DNA of 64,000 nt, taken from contig JAURVB010012941.1 in NCBI GenBank assembly GCA_033002965.1, positions 186,001-250,000 of the forward strand, read 5' to 3'. Each line of letters opens with the position of its first letter. The first letter of the stretch is position 1. Below the pieces are notes generated by a model. The model made no database searches. It was given only the letters and a program-made list of their open reading frames with translations, and had not been told where the DNA came from. This DNA comes from Piper betle. Its lineage: Eukaryota; Streptophyta; Magnoliopsida; Piperales; Piperaceae. Positions 61,500 to 64,000 of the stretch are shown in pieces. A program made the translations under genes and the position numbers.

Positions 61500-62480
61500 A
61501 ACCTGTGATGCTAATTACGTGACCTTCGTGATAAACGAATATTATAGCAAACAGTTGCTAGCTAGCTGCATTTTTGGGTGACGAATTTGCAACTTGGTCT
61601 TGAGAAAAGAACATACTAAAATTATCTCGACTGGCTGGCTGGTCTCCTCGGATTTTTATGGGTATTAACTGAAACTTCTCAACAAATCAGACGAGGAAAA
61701 TATAAATTTTAATTACATGCCGGCAACTATGATTATACTAATTGTAATTTAAAAACTTAAAATTTAGACTCAAGTGGGCATGTTATCGATTCCGAGCCAA
61801 CTTGGAGTTATTTATATTAATTTTTTTTAATTATATAAATAAATAATTATATGAAATTATTGTACTATTGAAATTGATAAATAAATAATTTATATTACTT
61901 AAAAATAAAAAAATACTTATTTAACTAATACAAAAAATATATATATTTTTTAATAACTTTTATAACTTAAGGAAGTCAATTATAAAATGAGTATGAAATT
62001 ATCCATAGAATTTGACTCAGCAAGATATGGAGTGAAGTCTGGGTTTTTGAAGTCATAAAGGAGTTATATAATGATGATAATAATAAGAAGGTAATTTATC
62101 TTAAAATCGACCAACAACAACCACATGTACATAGTTAATATGCTATCCATGCAAACTCAGAGAAATAATGATAAATATTCTTTAAATTTGCCTTATGTTC
62201 AATTGAACAAAAATTATCAAACACCACAACAAATTAATAATCATACTCGTTGAAAAGAAGAAACCATAATTAATCAACTCTTATTAATAAAAAGAGAATT
62301 AAAGTCTTATATTGAGGACGAAAAGTAGGAGATTCAACCAATTAAAATATAATATAATAAAATATAATAATAAAACTATTATCTAAAATTAGGGATGTCT
62401 GTCTTCTTCCCCAAATCAAGTATGACAAACTATAAAATAAAATGATAAAACATGATAGTTGATAGGGGTCGCCAATGAAC
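61500..62480. other. AT-rich intergenic region
   Basis: No gene or element ends recognised. Very AT-rich with poly-A and TATA runs. Confidence 0.45.
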
Positions 62481-62485
62481 TAAGC

Positions 62486-63509
62486 TGTGACACCCCAAAT
62501 CCGGTTCAAGCTCGTGAACCGAACCGGCATATTACAAGACTCTCGATTAGGTCGGCTAACCCGAACCCAACTTGTGCAGATCTAATCTCGACGTCTTAAG
62601 ATGAAGATATTACTCGTCATACATGGATGAATGCACAAAATCCTCACATGATACTACATGGATGTCATGCAAACTAATTTACACACCAATATAATTATGA
62701 CCAAAATCAATGAAAATTCTGAAATAAAACAGACAAGAGTCTCCCCTAAAAATGTAATTAGGGTCACTTTGTCAAAATAATATATATGAAATATATATGC
62801 AATATATATATATCCATATATCAAACAACTTTATTCACACAATCTAATATATAGTTTATTCACTTTAAGCTTGGGTCTCAACCCAGATGGTGGTCGGGCC
62901 TGGTCGGGGCGGCATGGCAATGCCATGGCGGGGCTAGACGGTGCCGATCTGCGGCAGGGTGGCGTCCATGACAGCGATGGCGACGCTGCATGGGGACGGC
63001 ATCGGGGCAAGGGTTTGGGCGAGGAAGAAGAAAAGGTCAGGGGTGAGAAAAATAACTGGGTGGCAATATCATAAATAATATTTGACTTGTGTCCGGCTCG
63101 AGTCAAGAATAATAACTAAGTCGTATTAAATCCTAAAAAAATCAAGAAAAATCCCATAAAATCAAATAAACACCAAAACATCATAATGATATGCTCTAGA
63201 ACTATTAACCCACCTAAACTGTCCGTAACGCGTCCTAACACGATAAACGGCCTAAGACTAATTTTACAATCCACTATCTATAAAAATAAAAAAAATAACT
63301 GGTATACTCTTATATATTCTGATAACTCATTCTGTTTTGCTATGTTCATGACGTTATCATCATATACTTGGGTATGCATAATCCTCATAGCTCATACACA
63401 CGACTGACGTCGGCTCAGTGCACGTGTTCTGAAACTGACTAAACTTTAAAATAACGGTCGAACCGACCTGTTCTGAATATAAAACCCTGACTCGAATTGT
63501 GGGTTTTAC
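62486..63509. mobile_element. probable solo LTR of about 1.0 kb
   Basis: It starts TGTGACACCCC and ends GGGTTTTACA; on the opposite strand the end reads TGTAAAACCC, so the two termini match at most positions, as LTR ends do. The flanks are TAAGC (62481-62485) and TGAGC (63510-63514), a 5-bp target duplication with one mismatch. The interior is mixed AT-rich and GC-rich (62877-63020) with no coding sequence that I recognise. TGTGACACCC ends are common in plant gypsy-type LTRs. Orientation is not decided. Confidence 0.55.
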
Positions 63510-63514
63510 ATGAG

Positions 63515-64000
63515 CAGACGAACTCTTGCATACTGTTTTGAAGCTCACCAGCTTCTTCATTGGTAACCTACTCAATTTGTCCTTTCGAATCTCAACGAGA
63601 CGACCGTTGGCTTCCATTTTCGATTTCGAACAATTTGTCAATGATTTTCTTCTTCACTTCCGGCATCAAAGTAAGTTAAATTTAATGGTATGTTAATAAA
63701 CCAGTGAAAATATTAAGCAAACTATGAACATAATCAAAAAGACAAATTAAACATAGATTCATTTTTTTTAATGGATATGCTATACTAATATGTTTCATAA
63801 ATACCATGTAATTAAAAGAGCCAAACCTAAGCTGCTTGCAGTTCTACGTACCAAGAAGATACTTTAGGCTAAGGAAGAAGAAAATAAAACGATGGCAGCT
63901 CCTGTGAAGAGGGAGAGAATCCTTAGTTCCTAACGATTGAGAAACAAAGGAAAAATACAAAACCTTGAGAATGGCATTATCTAGTAGAAATTAAGAGAAA
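63515..64000. other. right edge of the window, no gene seen
   Basis: A short minus-strand open frame overlaps the right edge of the probable LTR and matches nothing I know. The rest is AT-rich. Confidence 0.4.

Overview
The window is nuclear DNA from a flowering plant. Its genes are split by many short GT-AG introns and carry plant-only products: the shared Pol IV/V second subunit, a galacturonan-binding wall protein, NRT2 and plant GT14. Several first exons are very GC-rich (about 2890-3600, 16890-17120, 25820-26470, 52200-53025) while intergenic DNA is AT-rich. That contrast suggests a monocot, probably not a grass, but the species is inferred and not shown.

Layout from left to right: beta-carbonic anhydrase (-, 426-2409, intact); DUF1645 gene (-, 2892-3601, frame broken); a small membrane protein (-, near 6884-7330, frame broken near its start); an AT-rich repeat zone (7.8-10.4 kb); a decayed DEAD-box helicase with a WW domain (+, 11386-16002); a UVR/ApaG protein (+, 16894-19050); a transposon-like element sitting in a TA microsatellite (19673-20360); a 4.0-kb hAT element with target duplication (21127-25128); NRPD2/NRPE2 (+, 25824-31784); a decayed Tim17/22/23-family gene (-, 32897-34656) with a 304-bp solo LTR in an intron; ribosomal protein L35 (+, 35508-37114, intact); a wall-associated galacturonan-binding protein (+, 37930 to about 38760, frames broken); glutaredoxin (-, 39757-40884, intact); a large Ig-like transmembrane protein (-, 41888-47051, 3' end frame-broken); tRNA-Leu(UAA) (49003-49084); repeats and a copia gag relic; a truncated NRT2 nitrate transporter (+, 52180-53025); a GT14 glycosyltransferase (+, 53995 to about 58510); a decayed short-chain dehydrogenase (-, 59342 to about 61250); and a probable 1.0-kb solo LTR (62486-63509).

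The genes do not form a pathway or cluster; this is ordinary plant euchromatin with unrelated neighbours. Two themes stand out. First, many conserved genes hold one-base frame breaks, often in homopolymers, while three small genes are intact. The helicase and Tim-family genes also hold substitution-type stops. The data are a mix of true pseudogenes and probable consensus errors, and I cannot separate them fully from one sequence. Second, the transposon content is well delimited: a hAT copy, two solo LTRs and a TA-microsatellite element all have visible ends. The hAT copy ends about 700 bp upstream of NRPD2, a gene whose product silences transposons. I found no convincing undescribed system.
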